Counted from the stretch's first letter, positions 7,831 through 16,591 are shown. The stretch: 64,000 nt of DNA from Arthrobacter sp. SW1 (GCF_001766675.1 NZ_MJLT01000009.1:1-64000); one strand, 5' to 3'. Numbers and translations: made by a program. The notes: generated by a model not told the origin, from the sequence alone.

Positions 7831-10800
7831 CTACTCGACGACGATCAGCAGGTCTCCGCCCTGGACCTGTTCCACGGCGTTGACGGCGATCCGGGAAACA
7901 GTGCCGGCCACCGGCGTCGTGATGGATGCTTCCATCTTCATCGCCTCAATGGTGGCAACGGTATCGCCCGCGTTGACGGCATCGCCCACCTTGGCCGTGA
8001 CGGTCACGGCACCGGCGAACGGAGCGGCCACCTGGCCCGGCTGGGACGGATCGGCCTTCTCCGCCGTCTTGACGTTGCTGACCACGGACTTGTCCCGCAC
8101 CACCACGGGACGGGACTGGCCGTTGAGCTTGCACAGTACGGTGCGCATGCCCTTTTCGTCGGGTTCGGACACCGCCTCGAGGGAAGCGATCAGGCGCACG
8201 CCCTTTTCCAGTTCGATGACGTGTTCAGCGCCGCGCTGCAGGCCGTACAGGTAATCGCGGGTATCCAGCACCGAGAGGTTGCCGTAGCTTTCCACGCTCT
8301 TCAGGTAGTCCTTGGTGGGACCGGCGAAGAGCAGGCGGTTCAGCGTCTGGCGGCGGGTAGCGGAGTCGGACTTGAGCGCGGCGCTGTCTTCGGCGCTGAG
8401 CTCGACGTCCCGCACCTTGATGCTGCGGCCCTGCAGGGCCTTGGTGCGGAACGGCTCCGGCCAGCCTCCGGGAGGATCGCCGAGTTCGCCGGACAGGAAT
8501 CCGATGACGGAATCCGGGATGTCGTAGTTCTGCGGGTTCTCGTTGAAGTCGGCAGGATCGGCGTTCAGGCCCACCAGGTGCAGGGCAAGGTCGCCCACCA
8601 CCTTCGACGATGGCGTGACCTTGACCAGGCGGCCCAGGATGCGGTCGGCGGCGGTGTACATGTCCTCGATGGCTTCGAACTGTTCGCCAAGGCCCAGGGC
8701 GATGGCCTGCTGGCGCAGGTTGGACAGCTGGCCGCCCGGGATCTCGTGCTGGTACACACGGCCGGTCGGACCCGGCAGCCCGGATTCGAACGGGGCGTAC
8801 ACCCGGCGCACGGCTTCCCAGTACGGTTCCATCGCGCTGACGGCAGCCAGGTCCAGGCCGGTGTCCCGCGGCGTGTGCGCGAGGGCGGCCACGAGCGCTG
8901 AGGCGGACGGCTGGCTGGTGGTGCCTGCGAGCGAGGCGGAGGCGGCGTCGACGGCGTCGACTCCTGCATCCACGGCCGCCAGCAGGGTGGCGAGCTGGCC
9001 GCCTGCGGTGTCGTGCGTGTGCAGGTGGACCGGGAGGTCGAAACGCTCGCGCAGTGCCGTGACAAGCTTGGCGGCCGCGGCCGGACGCAGCAGGCCCGCC
9101 ATGTCCTTGATGGCGAGGATGTGCGCGCCGGCATCCACGATGCGCTGTGCCAGCTCAAGGTAGTAGTCCAGCGTGTAGAGCTTCTCTTCCGGATCCAGCA
9201 TGTCGCTGGTGTAGCACAGTGCCACTTCCGCGACGGCGGTGCCGGTGGCCCGGACAGCGCGGATGGCCGGAGCCATCTGGTTGACGTCGTTCAGGGCGTC
9301 GAAGATGCGGAAGATGTCGATGCCAGTGGCAGCGGCCTCGTTGACGAAGGCCTCGGTGACTTCCTCCGGGTACGGGGTGTAGCCCACCGTGTTGCGGCCG
9401 CGGAGCAGCATCTGCAGGCAGACGTTGGGCAAGGCCTTGCGCAGGGCGGCGAGGCGGTCCCAGGGGTCTTCGCCGAGGAAGCGCAGGGCCACGTCGTAGG
9501 TGGCACCGCCCCAGGCTTCGACAGAGAGCAGCTGCGGCGTCAGGGCAGCGACGGCCGGGGCTGCGGCCACAAGGTCCCGGGTGCGCACGCGGGTGGCCAG
9601 CAGGGACTGGTGAGCGTCGCGGAAGGTGGTATCCGTGACGGCGACGCCGCTCTGCTCGCGCAGCGCCTTGGCGAAGCCTTCGGGGCCCAGTTCCAGCAGC
9701 TTCTGGCGCGAACCGGCCGGGATCTCCTTACCTTCGACCGACGGCAGCTTGGCTGCCGGATCGGAGTGGACAGGGAGCTCGCCGTTGGGCTTGTTGACGG
9801 TGACGTCGGCCAGCCACGTGAGGAGCTTGGTACCGCGGTCGGCAGACACGCGGGACTTGAGCAGTTCGGGGCGTTCGTCAATGAAGGACGTGGCCACGTT
9901 GCCGGCCACGAAGTCTTCGTCGTCCAGCACGGCCTGCAGGAACGGGATGTTGGTGGACACTCCGCGGATGCGGAACTCGGCCAGGGCACGTCGGGCGCGC
10001 TTGACGGCGGCCGGGTAGTCGCGTCCGCGGCAGGTGAGCTTGACCAGCATGGAGTCGAAGTGCGGGCTGATTTCGGCACCCGAGTACACGGTGCCGCCGT
10101 CGAGCCGCACACCGGCGCCGCCGGCGGAACGGTAACCGGTGATCTTTCCGACGTCCGGGCGGAAGCCGTTGGCCGGGTCCTCGGTGGTGATGCGGCACTG
10201 CAGTGCTGCGCCCTTGATGAAAACGCTGTCCTGGCTGAGGCCGAGGTCCGCGAGCGTCTCGCCTGAGGCGATGCGCATCTGGGCCTGGACAAGGTCGACG
10301 TCGGTGATCTCTTCGGTGACCGTGTGCTCCACCTGGATGCGCGGGTTCATTTCGATGAAGACGTGCTGTCCGGCGCGTTCGCCGGCAGTGTCCACGAGGA
10401 ACTCGACGGTACCGGCGTTGACGTAGTTCAGCGCCTTCGCGAAGGCGACCGCGTCGCGGTACAGGGCCTGGCGGATGGAGTCGTCCAGCTGCGGGGCCGG
10501 TGCGATCTCGATGACCTTCTGGTGGCGGCGCTGCAGCGAACAGTCGCGCTCGAAGAGGTGGATGACGTTGCCCTCGGCGTCGGCGAGGATCTGCACCTCG
10601 ATGTGGCGCGGACGCAGCACGGCCTGCTCCAGGAACATCGTGGGATCACCGAAGGCGGCGTCGGCTTCGCGCATGGCGGACTGCAGGGCCTCGGGAAGGG
10701 CCTCGCGGGTTTCGACACGGCGCATGCCGCGGCCGCCACCACCTGCGACGGCCTTCGCGAAGATCGGGAAGCCGATCTCGTCCGCAGCGGCGATCAGCTC

Positions 10801-11226
10801 GTCGATGTCACGGGAGGGGGCGCTGGACTTCAGGACCGGCACGCCAGCCTTGCGGGCGGCCTCGAGCGCCGCAACCTTGTTTCCGGCGAGTTCCAGGACC
10901 TCGGCGGGCGGGCCGACGAAGGTGATGCCCTCGGCCTTCGCGGCACGGGCAAGGTCCGGGTTCTCGGAGAGGAAGCCGTAGCCCGGGTAAATGGCGTCCG
11001 CCCCGGCTTCCTTCGCTACCCTGACAACCTCCGCAACATCCAGGTAAGCACGGACCGGATGGCCCTCTTCACCAATCAGGTAGGCCTCATCGGCTTTCTG
11101 CCGGTGGATCGAATTCCGATCCTCATGGGGGAAAACCGCTACAGTCTTGGCGCCGAGCTCATAGCCGGCGCGAAAGGCACGGATCGCGATTTCGCCGCGA
11201 TTGGCCACCAGAACTTTGGAAAACAT
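7831..11226 (-). CDS. pyc: Pyruvate carboxylase
   Basis: Biotin-dependent carboxylation of pyruvate to oxaloacetate, refilling the TCA cycle. This 1131-residue single-chain enzyme has the full domain order: biotin carboxylase (about 1-455) with the ATP-grasp GGGGRGMR loop at 162-169 and EMNPRIQVEH at 292-301; carboxyltransferase starting near 530 with DTTFRDAHQS (532-541); and a C-terminal biotin carrier domain with biotinyl Lys1097 in EAMKMEA. The ATG at 11226 is preceded by AGGAG. It is divergent from the orphan ParA gene across a 292-base region that contains several palindromes, suggesting control by a carbon-status regulator. The terminator at 7780-7809 ends the transcript. Confidence 0.97.
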   Translation of the reverse strand: MFSKVLVANRGEIAIRAFRAGYELGAKTVAVFPHEDRNSIHRQKADEAYLIGEEGHPVRAYLDVAEVVRVAKEAGADAIYPGYGFLSENPDLARAAKAEGITFVGPPAEVLELAGNKVAALEAARKAGVPVLKSSAPSRDIDELIAAADEIGFPIFAKAVAGGGGRGMRRVETREALPEALQSAMREADAAFGDPTMFLEQAVLRPRHIEVQILADAEGNVIHLFERDCSLQRRHQKVIEIAPAPQLDDSIRQALYRDAVAFAKALNYVNAGTVEFLVDTAGERAGQHVFIEMNPRIQVEHTVTEEITDVDLVQAQMRIASGETLADLGLSQDSVFIKGAALQCRITTEDPANGFRPDVGKITGYRSAGGAGVRLDGGTVYSGAEISPHFDSMLVKLTCRGRDYPAAVKRARRALAEFRIRGVSTNIPFLQAVLDDEDFVAGNVATSFIDERPELLKSRVSADRGTKLLTWLADVTVNKPNGELPVHSDPAAKLPSVEGKEIPAGSRQKLLELGPEGFAKALREQSGVAVTDTTFRDAHQSLLATRVRTRDLVAAAPAVAALTPQLLSVEAWGGATYDVALRFLGEDPWDRLAALRKALPNVCLQMLLRGRNTVGYTPYPEEVTEAFVNEAAATGIDIFRIFDALNDVNQMAPAIRAVRATGTAVAEVALCYTSDMLDPEEKLYTLDYYLELAQRIVDAGAHILAIKDMAGLLRPAAAAKLVTALRERFDLPVHLHTHDTAGGQLATLLAAVDAGVDAVDAASASLAGTTSQPSASALVAALAHTPRDTGLDLAAVSAMEPYWEAVRRVYAPFESGLPGPTGRVYQHEIPGGQLSNLRQQAIALGLGEQFEAIEDMYTAADRILGRLVKVTPSSKVVGDLALHLVGLNADPADFNENPQNYDIPDSVIGFLSGELGDPPGGWPEPFRTKALQGRSIKVRDVELSAEDSAALKSDSATRRQTLNRLLFAGPTKDYLKSVESYGNLSVLDTRDYLYGLQRGAEHVIELEKGVRLIASLEAVSEPDEKGMRTVLCKLNGQSRPVVVRDKSVVSNVKTAEKADPSQPGQVAAPFAGAVTVTAKVGDAVNAGDTVATIEAMKMEASITTPVAGTVSRIAVNAVEQVQGGDLLIVVE

Positions 11227-11271
11227 ACTTCTCCTGCATCATTGCGGGTGTAACCGGTCGGTGGTCACAGT

Positions 11272-11337
11272 GTGTAAGAACGGCCCGGACAAACACAAAT
11301 CTTTGTGTCGACCGTCACAATGACGGCCGTCACGTGA
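11272..11337. promoter_or_regulatory. Palindrome-dense control region between pyc and parA-like gene
   Basis: Within 66 bases there are: the 13-mer GTGTAAGAACGGC (11272-11284), also found exactly in the ECF sigma gene's upstream region; the dyad ACACAAA-TC-TTTGTGT (11293-11308); CCGTCA-CAA-TGACGG (11312-11326); the perfect 12-base palindrome TGACGGCCGTCA (11321-11332); and TCACGTGA (11330-11337). The cluster starts 46 bases upstream of the pyc start. Which proteins bind is unknown. Confidence 0.5.
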
Positions 11338-11518
11338 GGTAAACGCCCTCCAATGTGCTAGGAAAACGGACCGCGGCAGGCCCCGAAAACCGTGAAGCCG
11401 GGAATCCCCGCCTCCTCCACATAGAATGTTCTGGGGCGTGAGCCAGGCCCCCGTTCCGGCCGGGCCGGGACACTCACCACAGCTACACGGCAACCGGCGT
11501 TAGGTTTTGGGTTTTCAA

Positions 11519-12361
11519 GTGCAAGTAGTCAGCATCAGCAGCCTCAAGGGCGGCGTGGGCAAGACGTCCGTGACGACGGGACTGGCATCGGCGGCACTGG
11601 CTGCCGGCATCCCCACCCTTGTTGTAGACCTTGATCCCCACGCGGACGCAACAACAGCACTGGGCGTCCAGCCCACCGAACAGCTCGACATCGGCCGGAT
11701 GCTGAAGAACCCCCGCCGGGCCCGCCTGAACGAGAATGTGGCAGCCAGCGGCTGGATCGGCCAGATCCCGGCTGCCGGGGGCGAGGCCTCCCCTGCTGAA
11801 CGCAACGGCCGCCCCGTCCTGGATGTCGCCGTCGGATCCGCCTTCACCGGTATCTATGACCGCCCGGACCTCGGACGCCGCGACCTGCGCAGACTCTCCT
11901 CGGTATTGGCCGGGGCCGCCTCGTACGAACTGGTCTTGGTGGACTGCCCTCCGTCACTGAACGGGCTGACCCGCATGGCATGGAACGCGAGCAACCGCGT
12001 TGTCCTGGTAGCCGAGCCGGGCCTGTTCTCCGTGGCCGGCACCGAACGCACCATGCGCGCCATCCAGCTCTTCCGCAAGGAATTCGCACCGCAGCTGGCT
12101 CCGGCGGGCATCGTTGCCAACCGGGTACGCAGCGGCTCCTCGGAGCACGGCTTCCGCCTCGCCGAGATGGAGTCGATGTTCGGCGAACTCCTGCTCTCGC
12201 CGCACATCCCCGAACAAGCGAACTGGCAGCAGATCCAAGGCGCGGCCCACGCCGTGCACCACTGGCCCGGCGATTCCGCCAAAAGCACTGCGAAGCTCTT
12301 CGACGCACTTCTGCAGAACCTGTTGGCCTCCAATGGCCAGACCCGCCGTCGCGCCCAGTAA
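11519..12361 (+). CDS. Orphan ParA-family ATPase
   Basis: A 280-residue deviant Walker-type ATPase of the ParA/Soj family: KGGVGKTS (10-17), the DLDPHAD switch and the LVDCPPSLN Walker B region are all visible. GTG at 11519 was preferred because it directly starts the conserved strand; TTG at 11507 is possible, and neither has a clear ribosome site, so the mRNA may be nearly leaderless. There is no parB, parS-like site or SMC partner beside it, so it is probably not the chromosome-partition ATPase; the ScpA-linked ParA at 35096-36025 is a separate gene. Cargo unknown. A strong terminator follows at once. Confidence 0.8.
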   Translation: MQVVSISSLKGGVGKTSVTTGLASAALAAGIPTLVVDLDPHADATTALGVQPTEQLDIGRMLKNPRRARLNENVAASGWIGQIPAAGGEASPAERNGRPVLDVAVGSAFTGIYDRPDLGRRDLRRLSSVLAGAASYELVLVDCPPSLNGLTRMAWNASNRVVLVAEPGLFSVAGTERTMRAIQLFRKEFAPQLAPAGIVANRVRSGSSEHGFRLAEMESMFGELLLSPHIPEQANWQQIQGAAHAVHHWPGDSAKSTAKLFDALLQNLLASNGQTRRRAQ

Positions 12362-12372
12362 TACGCAAAAGC

Positions 12373-12411
12373 AAGGCCTCCTTCCCGGAACTATCCGGGG
12401 AAGGAGGCCTT
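12373..12411. terminator. Terminator between orphan parA and merR
   Basis: A 17-base stem with one bulged base: AAGGCCTCCTTCCCGGA pairs with TCCGGGGAAGGAGGCCTT across a short AACTA loop, followed by TCTTGG. It lies between convergent genes and can serve both. Confidence 0.75.
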
Positions 12412-12436
12412 CTTGGCGTCTTGGGTGTATTCCGGC

Positions 12437-13030
12437 CTAGCCGGTGCGGCGGGCCGAGCGGCGCTTGCTGAGTTCGTCGTCGGGGAACGTCTGGTCGGCT
12501 GCGTGCTCGCTGGGAAGTTCGGCGAGGCTGCCTTCCACCTCGCGCCAAACGCGGCCGACGGCGATGCCGAAGACGCCTTGGCCGCCCTGCACGAGGTCGA
12601 TCACTTCATCCGCGGAAGTGCATTCATAGACGCTGGCGCCGTCGCTCATGAGGGTGATCTGCGCGAGGTCTTCGACGCCGCGCTCCCGCAGGTGTTCGAC
12701 GGCGGTGCGGATCTGCTGGAGGGACACCCCGGTATCGAGGAGGCGCTTGACGACCTTGAGGACGAGGATGTCGCGGAAGCTGTAAAGCCGCTGGGAACCG
12801 GAGCCGGCGGCACCGCGCACCGCGGGTTCGACGAGGCCGGTACGCGCCCAGTAGTCGAGCTGGCGGTAGGTGATGCCCGCCGCCTTGCACGCGGTGGGGC
12901 CACGATAGCCGGCGTCTTCGTCAAGGACGGGAAGGTCCTCGGTGAAAAGAAGACCCTGGGCACCGCTAGCGGGCGCAGCAACACCAATCGAGGCCTGCTT
13001 CAGCTCGCCTGCTTCGCCTTTGGGACTCAC
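12437..13030 (-). CDS. MerR-family transcriptional regulator (FtsR-cluster type)
   Basis: A 197-residue DNA-binding protein with a MerR winged helix at about 42-112 (YRGPTACKAAGITYRQLDYW, then QRLYSFRDI) preceded by 40 flexible residues. The C-terminal half has no metal-binding cysteine pattern, so the effector is unknown. It is the last gene of the gcvH-garA-ftsR-nuclease group, separated from the nuclease by 240 bases and probably with its own promoter. A MerR gene in this position is conserved in many Actinobacteria; the Mycobacterium counterpart is Rv1828. The target genes are not known from this sequence. Confidence 0.85.
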   Translation of the reverse strand: MSPKGEAGELKQASIGVAAPASGAQGLLFTEDLPVLDEDAGYRGPTACKAAGITYRQLDYWARTGLVEPAVRGAAGSGSQRLYSFRDILVLKVVKRLLDTGVSLQQIRTAVEHLRERGVEDLAQITLMSDGASVYECTSADEVIDLVQGGQGVFGIAVGRVWREVEGSLAELPSEHAADQTFPDDELSKRRSARRTG

Positions 13031-13231
13031 GTGACCCTCCTTGTCCGAAGTTCCCCTGGGGATGGCGCCTCCACAGCCGACACGAATGGAACGTCAATCG
13101 TGTAATTTCAAACGCGTCCGCACTCTCCAGTGTGACTTGCGCAGGCCGTGTATGCAACGGGAACTTGATACCTCCGACGTTAGGCGGGCGGAGGCCCAAG
13201 GTCAAAGACGTTTGGGGCATTTTCACGCCGT

Positions 13232-13263
13232 GTCGAAACTTTCACCTTCGACTTTAACGTTAA
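13232..13263. promoter_or_regulatory. Candidate operator region upstream of the MerR gene
   Basis: GTCGAA-N9-TTCGAC (13232-13252) is followed by the perfect palindrome TTAACGTTAA (13254-13263). Both lie in the 240-base gap between the nuclease stop and the MerR start, close to the nuclease end, and could be regulator sites or part of a nuclease 3' hairpin. Confidence 0.3.
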
Positions 13264-13270
13264 GAAGCCC

Positions 13271-13768
13271 TCAGCCTTCAAAATCCTCGGGTTCGACGTC
13301 ATCCAGGAACTCGCGGAAACGGCGCATTTCGCGTTCCTCGTCCACGGTGGGCTCGGCTTCCTCGCCGTCGTCGTGCTCGGTGATCCGCACGCCGGCTTCT
13401 TCCATCACGGCGTCCGCGCACCAGATGCGGCACTTGGCCCGCAGCGCCAGCGCCAGCGCGTCCGAAGCACGGGAGCTGACGGTGGTGCCGTCGTCGAACT
13501 GGAGCTGCCCGTAGAAGATGTTGTCTTCCACGGCCACAATGTTCACAGTGACGATCGCATGGCCGAGGGCCTCCACGACATCCACCAAGAGGTCATGGGT
13601 CATGGGCCGGGGCGGGACGACACCCTGCTGGGCCAGGGCGATGGCACTGGCCTCGGGCGTGCCGATCCAAATGGGCACGTGCCGGTCTCCCTGGAGTTCC
13701 TTCAGGAGGACCAGCGGCTGGTTGGAGGGGAGCTCGATCCGTACTCCGACAATCTCGACTTCAATCAT
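13271..13768 (-). CDS. Bifunctional nuclease family protein (DUF151)
   Basis: A 165-residue member of the bifunctional nuclease (BFN/DUF151) family, named from a plant RNase/DNase; the bacterial role is not established. The conserved core is visible: VPIWIGTPEASAIAL, a DLLVDVVEALG helix and a SSRASDALALALR segment. The C-terminal 35 residues are strongly acidic. The ATG at 13768 shares its A with the ftsR stop (TGATG), so the two are translationally coupled. Its constant linkage with ftsR and garA in Actinobacteria is established; a functional link is inferred. Confidence 0.85.
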   Translation of the reverse strand: MIEVEIVGVRIELPSNQPLVLLKELQGDRHVPIWIGTPEASAIALAQQGVVPPRPMTHDLLVDVVEALGHAIVTVNIVAVEDNIFYGQLQFDDGTTVSSRASDALALALRAKCRIWCADAVMEEAGVRITEHDDGEEAEPTVDEEREMRRFREFLDDVEPEDFEG

Positions 13769-14490
13769 CACGATTCCATGCGCGAGATCCGGTCCTGCAC
13801 CAGGGCCCGGTGCAGGGTGAGGCAAAGTTCGCTGATTTCCCGGGCAGCTTCCGCTGCGCGGGCCTGCGAAGCGGCGTCTTTCCGGGACATGAGCGGTCCG
13901 ACGGCACGCTCCACAAGGCCGAACTCACGCTCAGCCGCCGCCTGGAACGGACGGAGGTGCCGCGGCTCCAGGCCGTGGCCCTCCAACTGGACGCAAGCAC
14001 GAGCCACCTGCAGGGCGTGCTCATCGAACTTCCCGTTCACATGGCTGATCAGCCCGAAACTGAGCAGCGACTGCAGGAGCGGGACGCTGGCGCCGGACTC
14101 GGTGCGCAACTGCTCCTCCGTGAGGGCGCGCGCACGCCCCTTCAGCTCGGCGGCAAGTTCGTCCGAGACGATGCGCGGGGAAACAGTGACTCCCGGCGGG
14201 AGGTTCTCTGGCCGTTCGCCGCGGTCGATCGCGTCAAGGTAGTCCTTGATGACCTTCAGCGGCAGGTACTGGTCGCGCTGCAGCGCCAGGACAAAGCGCA
14301 GGCGCTCGACGTCGCTGTCCGAGTACTGGCGGTACCCCGCGGGAGTCCGCTTCGGATTGATCAGTCCCTTTTCTTCAAGGAAGCGGATCTTGGACGCGGT
14401 CATCGCGGGGAAGTCGTCGCTCAACTGGGCGAGGACCTCGCCGATGTTCAGGACCTGGGGTCCACGCCGTTCCGGCTGGGCAAGTGCCAC
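13768..14490 (-). CDS. ftsR: MerR-family cell-division regulator FtsR
   Basis: A 240-residue MerR-type protein. Residues about 15-90 hold the winged helix (ASKIRFLEEKGL, then TPAGYRQYSDSDVERLRFVL) and the remainder is a helical C-terminal domain typical of FtsR rather than a metal sensor. In Corynebacterium, FtsR activates ftsZ; the same gene order garA(odhI)-ftsR-nuclease supports that identity here. It starts 17 bases after garA and overlaps the nuclease gene by one base. No site for it can be pointed to in this window. Confidence 0.85.
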   Translation of the reverse strand: MALAQPERRGPQVLNIGEVLAQLSDDFPAMTASKIRFLEEKGLINPKRTPAGYRQYSDSDVERLRFVLALQRDQYLPLKVIKDYLDAIDRGERPENLPPGVTVSPRIVSDELAAELKGRARALTEEQLRTESGASVPLLQSLLSFGLISHVNGKFDEHALQVARACVQLEGHGLEPRHLRPFQAAAEREFGLVERAVGPLMSRKDAASQARAAEAAREISELCLTLHRALVQDRISRMES

Positions 14491-14507
14491 AGGCAGGTAC
14501 TCCGGAT

Positions 14508-14984
14508 TCAGGCCTGGCCTGCAGCGCGCGCAGGGCTCAGGTAGAAGGTGAGGCGGAACTTGCCGATCTGGACTTCGCTGCCGTTCTTCAGCTGCACGCT
14601 GTCCACACGGTCGTGGTTGACGTAGGTACCGTTCAGGCTGCCGGTATCCACCACCTCGAAGCCGCCGGCGGTGCGGTGGAATTCGACGTGCTTGCGGGAA
14701 ACCGTGACGTCGTCAAGGAAGATATCGGCGTCCGGGTGGCGGCCCGCCGTCGTGTTGTCCGAGTCGAGCAGGAAGCGGGCGCCGGCGTTCGGGCCGCTGT
14801 GCGCGATCAGGAGCGCCGAACCGGGAGGCAGGGCGTCAACTGCTGCGCGCTCTTCGGAGAGCAGCTTGGGGGTGATGCCCGGCTCGCTGCTGATCGGGGT
14901 GAGTTGGATCGAGGTGGTCTCCGAGGTCGGCTGTTCCAGTCCTTCGGACCGGCCCGGGACCGGGTTCTGTTCGCCGCCAACCAT
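14508..14984 (-). CDS. garA: FHA-domain metabolic regulator GarA/OdhI
   Basis: A phosphopeptide-binding protein that inhibits 2-oxoglutarate dehydrogenase and affects glutamate metabolism in Actinobacteria until Ser/Thr kinases (PknB/PknG) phosphorylate it. The conserved phosphosite ETTS lies at 22-25 (Thr23, Thr24), nearly the same position as in Mycobacterium GarA, and the FHA domain follows with GRH (81-83) and SRKH (96-99). The ATG at 14984 was chosen because GAGGAGG stands seven bases upstream, giving 158 residues. It follows gcvH after a hairpin and leads directly into ftsR. Confidence 0.92.
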   Translation of the reverse strand: MVGGEQNPVPGRSEGLEQPTSETTSIQLTPISSEPGITPKLLSEERAAVDALPPGSALLIAHSGPNAGARFLLDSDNTTAGRHPDADIFLDDVTVSRKHVEFHRTAGGFEVVDTGSLNGTYVNHDRVDSVQLKNGSEVQIGKFRLTFYLSPARAAGQA

Positions 14985-15069
14985 GGAAATCCTCCTCATC
15001 CGCCGGCGGCTCACACAGACGCCGGTTCGCTGCTGCCCGGTTCCGCCGGGCCAAACGGGTTGCTGGTCC

Positions 15070-15098
15070 GCCGGTTCTCCCGGGGAGGGAGAACCGGC
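15070..15098 (-). terminator. Hairpin between gcvH and garA
   Basis: A perfect 12-base stem, GCCGGTTCTCCC (15070-15081) and GGGAGAACCGGC (15087-15098), with a 5-base loop and no T-run. It sits 18 bases past the gcvH stop and may reduce read-through into garA-ftsR or protect the gcvH mRNA end. Confidence 0.6.
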
Positions 15099-15116
15099 GT
15101 TCCTGACCAGTTGGTT

Positions 15117-15503
15117 TTAGCCTACCTGCTGTTCGTACTCGGATGCACTGAGCAGCGATTCGGTGGCATCTGCTTCGGCAAGCTTGATCTCCAGGAGCCA
15201 GCCTTCGCCGTACGGATCGGAGTTGATCAGGGCGGGGTCGCTGTCCAGGGCATCGTTGCGCGCGATGACTTCGCCGCTCACCGGGGCGTAGATGTCGCTG
15301 ACGCTCTTGGTGGATTCGACTTCGCCCACCACTTCGTTGCCGGTGATGGTGGTGCCGGGCTCGGGCATCTGGACGTAGACGACGTCGCCCAGGGCGTCCT
15401 GCGCGAAGTCGGTGATGCCGATGCGGACGACGCCATCGGCGTTGGGGGCAGCCACCCATTCGTGCTCGGCGGTGTAGGAGAGATCGGCAGGAATGTTGCT
15501 CAT
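15117..15503 (-). CDS. gcvH: Glycine cleavage system H protein
   Basis: The 128-residue lipoyl carrier of the glycine cleavage complex; it shuttles the aminomethyl group between the P, T and L proteins. Lys66 in GEVESTKSVSDIYAPVSGE is the lipoylation site, within the normal H-protein fold and length. The start at 15503 has AAAGG six bases upstream. gcvP and gcvT are not in the window; a gcvH beside garA-ftsR, apart from the other gcv genes, is common in Actinobacteria. No glycine riboswitch is apparent upstream. Confidence 0.95.
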   Translation of the reverse strand: MSNIPADLSYTAEHEWVAAPNADGVVRIGITDFAQDALGDVVYVQMPEPGTTITGNEVVGEVESTKSVSDIYAPVSGEVIARNDALDSDPALINSDPYGEGWLLEIKLAEADATESLLSASEYEQQVG

Positions 15504-15655
15504 GGGTCGCCTTTCATCGGGACGTTGAGGACCACGACGGCGGAGCAGGCTTCCGCGCCGCCGCTGAAAGTATAGGCACAATCCTCCCGCCTCCCCACGG
15601 GTCTCTGGAATGATGGGCGGAAGAGGGTCCGCCCTGCTTTTGGAGGAGCATTGCC

Positions 15656-16534
15656 ATGCCTGAACTTCCCGAACTCACGGCCCTGGCGGCCTGGCTGGAC
15701 GGGCAGCTTGCAGGGGCCACGGTGGCCAGCCTGCAGTTCCCTACGGCGTTCGCCCTGAAAAACAAAGACGTCTCCCCCGACATTGTTGCCGGACGCACCC
15801 TTATCCGGGTGGTGCGGCGCGGAAAGTTCCTGGTTTTTGACACGGATCCCGACGGCGGCGGGCCGGCCCTCGTTGCCAACTTCGGGAAGTCGGGGTGGGT
15901 GCGGGTGTCCGGGAAACTTCCCGAGGTCAAGGACGCTCCCGAAGCGGTGTCTGCGGCCAAGCCGGCTGCCGGGCCCATCATGGCCCGCATTGGCCTGGTA
16001 AAGGACGGAACGGAGCATGGCGTGGACCTCATGGACTACGGACGATGGAAAGGCCTGGCCGTGCACATCGTCCACGACCCGGAGGTGGTTCCCGGGATCG
16101 CGGAGCTCGGCCCGGAAGCGCTGGACCCGGAATTCACACTGGAAGACTTCGCCCGGCTGCTGACCTCAAAGCAACGGATCAAGGACATCATCCGGGACCA
16201 GAAAAAGATCGCGGGTATCGGCAACGGCTACAGCGACGAGATTCTGCACGCAGCCAAGCTCTCGCCCCTGGCGCCGGGAGCATCGCTGGACACGGGCTCG
16301 GTGGAGCGGCTCTACACCGCCATGCGGCAGGTCCTGAGCGATGCCGCCGGAGAGTTGACGGGGCTCGCACCGGACAAGCTCAAGGCTGCGAAGAAGGCGT
16401 CAATGGCAGTCCACGGCCGTAACGGCGAGGACTGCCCGGTCTGCGGAGACACCATCCAGGAACTGGCCTACGTGGGGACCTCCTTCCAATACTGCCCCGG
16501 CTGCCAGACCGGCGGGCAGGTCCTGGCCAGGTAA
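15656..16534 (+). CDS. Fpg/Nei-family DNA glycosylase with altered zinc-finger loop
   Basis: Base-excision repair glycosylase/AP lyase. Pro2 and Glu3 (PELPEL start), Lys57 in RRGKF, the helix-two-turn-helix with GIGNGYSDEILHAAKLSP, and a C-terminal zinc finger (Cys260, Cys263, Cys280, Cys283) are all present in 292 residues. However, the Arg that normally stands five residues before the third Cys (R-x4-C in E. coli Fpg and Nei) is Thr275 here. That Arg grips the DNA backbone at the lesion, so substrate choice may differ from 8-oxoguanine. Divergent from gcvH; transcribed alone or with the membrane protein that follows. Confidence 0.85.
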   Translation: MPELPELTALAAWLDGQLAGATVASLQFPTAFALKNKDVSPDIVAGRTLIRVVRRGKFLVFDTDPDGGGPALVANFGKSGWVRVSGKLPEVKDAPEAVSAAKPAAGPIMARIGLVKDGTEHGVDLMDYGRWKGLAVHIVHDPEVVPGIAELGPEALDPEFTLEDFARLLTSKQRIKDIIRDQKKIAGIGNGYSDEILHAAKLSPLAPGASLDTGSVERLYTAMRQVLSDAAGELTGLAPDKLKAAKKASMAVHGRNGEDCPVCGDTIQELAYVGTSFQYCPGCQTGGQVLAR

Positions 16535-16591
16535 CGCCGCCACGGCGGATTTGACAAGGCAGGGAGCCCGCGTTCTGCCATGATGGGTCCC

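Noticed and set aside
11519..12361. Plasmid-type or chromosomal parAB partition locus
   Set aside because: No parB, no parS-like palindrome and no plasmid replication genes nearby; treated as an orphan ParA ATPase.
15504..15655. Glycine riboswitch upstream of gcvH
   Set aside because: The 150-base gap shows no tandem aptamer-like structure and leaves too little room for one.
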